Shown here piece after piece: positions 33,303-33,401 of a stretch of 33,401 bases of DNA (within the stretch, counting starts at the first letter, position 1; each line of letters begins with the position of its first letter). The DNA comes from an uncultured Methanobrevibacter sp. (GTDB lineage Archaea > Methanobacteriota > Methanobacteria > Methanobacteriales > Methanobacteriaceae): assembly GCA_902771225.1 (NCBI GenBank), contig CACXWH010000015.1, positions 1 to 33,401 on the forward strand. The letters run 5' to 3'. Below the pieces are notes generated by a model that saw nothing but the letters and a program-made list of their open reading frames with translations, did not search any database and was not told where the DNA came from. The translations under genes were made by a program, and so were the position numbers.

Positions 33303-33401
33303 TTGAACCTCTCCGGCTTGTAGAAGCCGGAGATTCTTAGGCCATGCCTATTTTTTCGTCAAAGCATTTCCATTCATAATAATATGTGGATTTTCCTTGA
33401 C
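33303..33401 (-). mobile_element. Probable 3' end of an IS200/IS605-type (tnpB) element
   Basis: On the minus strand, a frame ending YYYEWKCFDEKIGMA stops with TAA at 33337-33339. Four bases later comes a strong hairpin, CTCCGGCTT, loop, AAGCCGGAG (33311-33332), the most GC-rich stem in the window, then AGGTTCAA. A stop codon just before a hairpin followed by TTCAA is the usual right end of IS605-family elements, where the same DNA encodes the guide-RNA scaffold of TnpB. The tnpB body would lie beyond the window. The C-terminal peptide is too short to identify by itself. It could instead be a plain terminator shared by convergent genes. Confidence 0.4.

Overview
The window is AT-rich archaeal DNA that most resembles a gut or rumen Methanobrevibacter (Methanobacteriales). 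The indications are TATA-box promoters, Shine-Dalgarno sites of the AGGTGA type next to apparently leaderless genes, a 2,522-residue adhesin-like protein built of GGAIY beta-helix repeats, a second adhesin-like protein with Ig-like repeats, and rubrerythrin, Mrp and MsrAB of the types seen in these methanogens. No rRNA, tRNA or CRISPR array was seen. All assignments come from reading the sequence, without database searches.

Layout. 1-2776: the start of a secreted Ala/Asp-rich protein, a multi-pass membrane acyltransferase-like protein and a QueG-like iron-sulfur protein, all on the minus strand. 2869-3120: a gene-free stretch that looks like a complete small-RNA gene on the plus strand. It has a perfect palindrome of the DtxR/IdeR kind, a TATA box, five successive hairpins and a terminator. 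3155-6176 (minus): rubrerythrin, a CPBP-type membrane protease and a zinc-ribbon AAA+ ATPase. 6314-8549 (plus): a cation efflux transporter and a ketopantoate reductase-like enzyme. 8546-9459 (minus): a zinc-ribbon protein and a secreted protein. 9707-10850 (plus): three coupled SseB-like small proteins behind a structured leader. 10845-11296 (minus): two coupled small proteins. 11395-12937 (plus): an MsrA-MsrB fusion and a fourth SseB-like protein. 12924-15155 (minus): Mrp and a CoA-disulfide-reductase-like flavoprotein. 15471-17816 (minus): an Ig-repeat adhesin-like protein with a possible Ntn-hydrolase-like domain.

17923-32327 is accessory DNA. It is bounded by two directly oriented copies of one IS1182-like element, the left one intact and the right one decayed. 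Between them lie a second transposase gene broken by one in-frame TAG, the giant adhesin-like gene and a SAM-dependent methyltransferase. After the right copy come a zinc-ribbon/TM/extracellular-domain protein and what looks like the 3' end of an IS200/IS605 (TnpB) element.

The strongest candidate for something undescribed is the 2869-3120 locus. Its single-stranded linker between hairpins 2 and 3 contains an exact 8-base complement of the Shine-Dalgarno region of the neighbouring rubrerythrin gene. This suggests an iron-responsive RNA that spares iron by silencing an iron protein, similar in logic to bacterial RyhB. This is inference and needs transcript data. Several genes here (rubrerythrin, MsrAB, the CoADR-like flavoprotein, Mrp, metal efflux) fit oxidative-stress and metal handling in a strict anaerobe.
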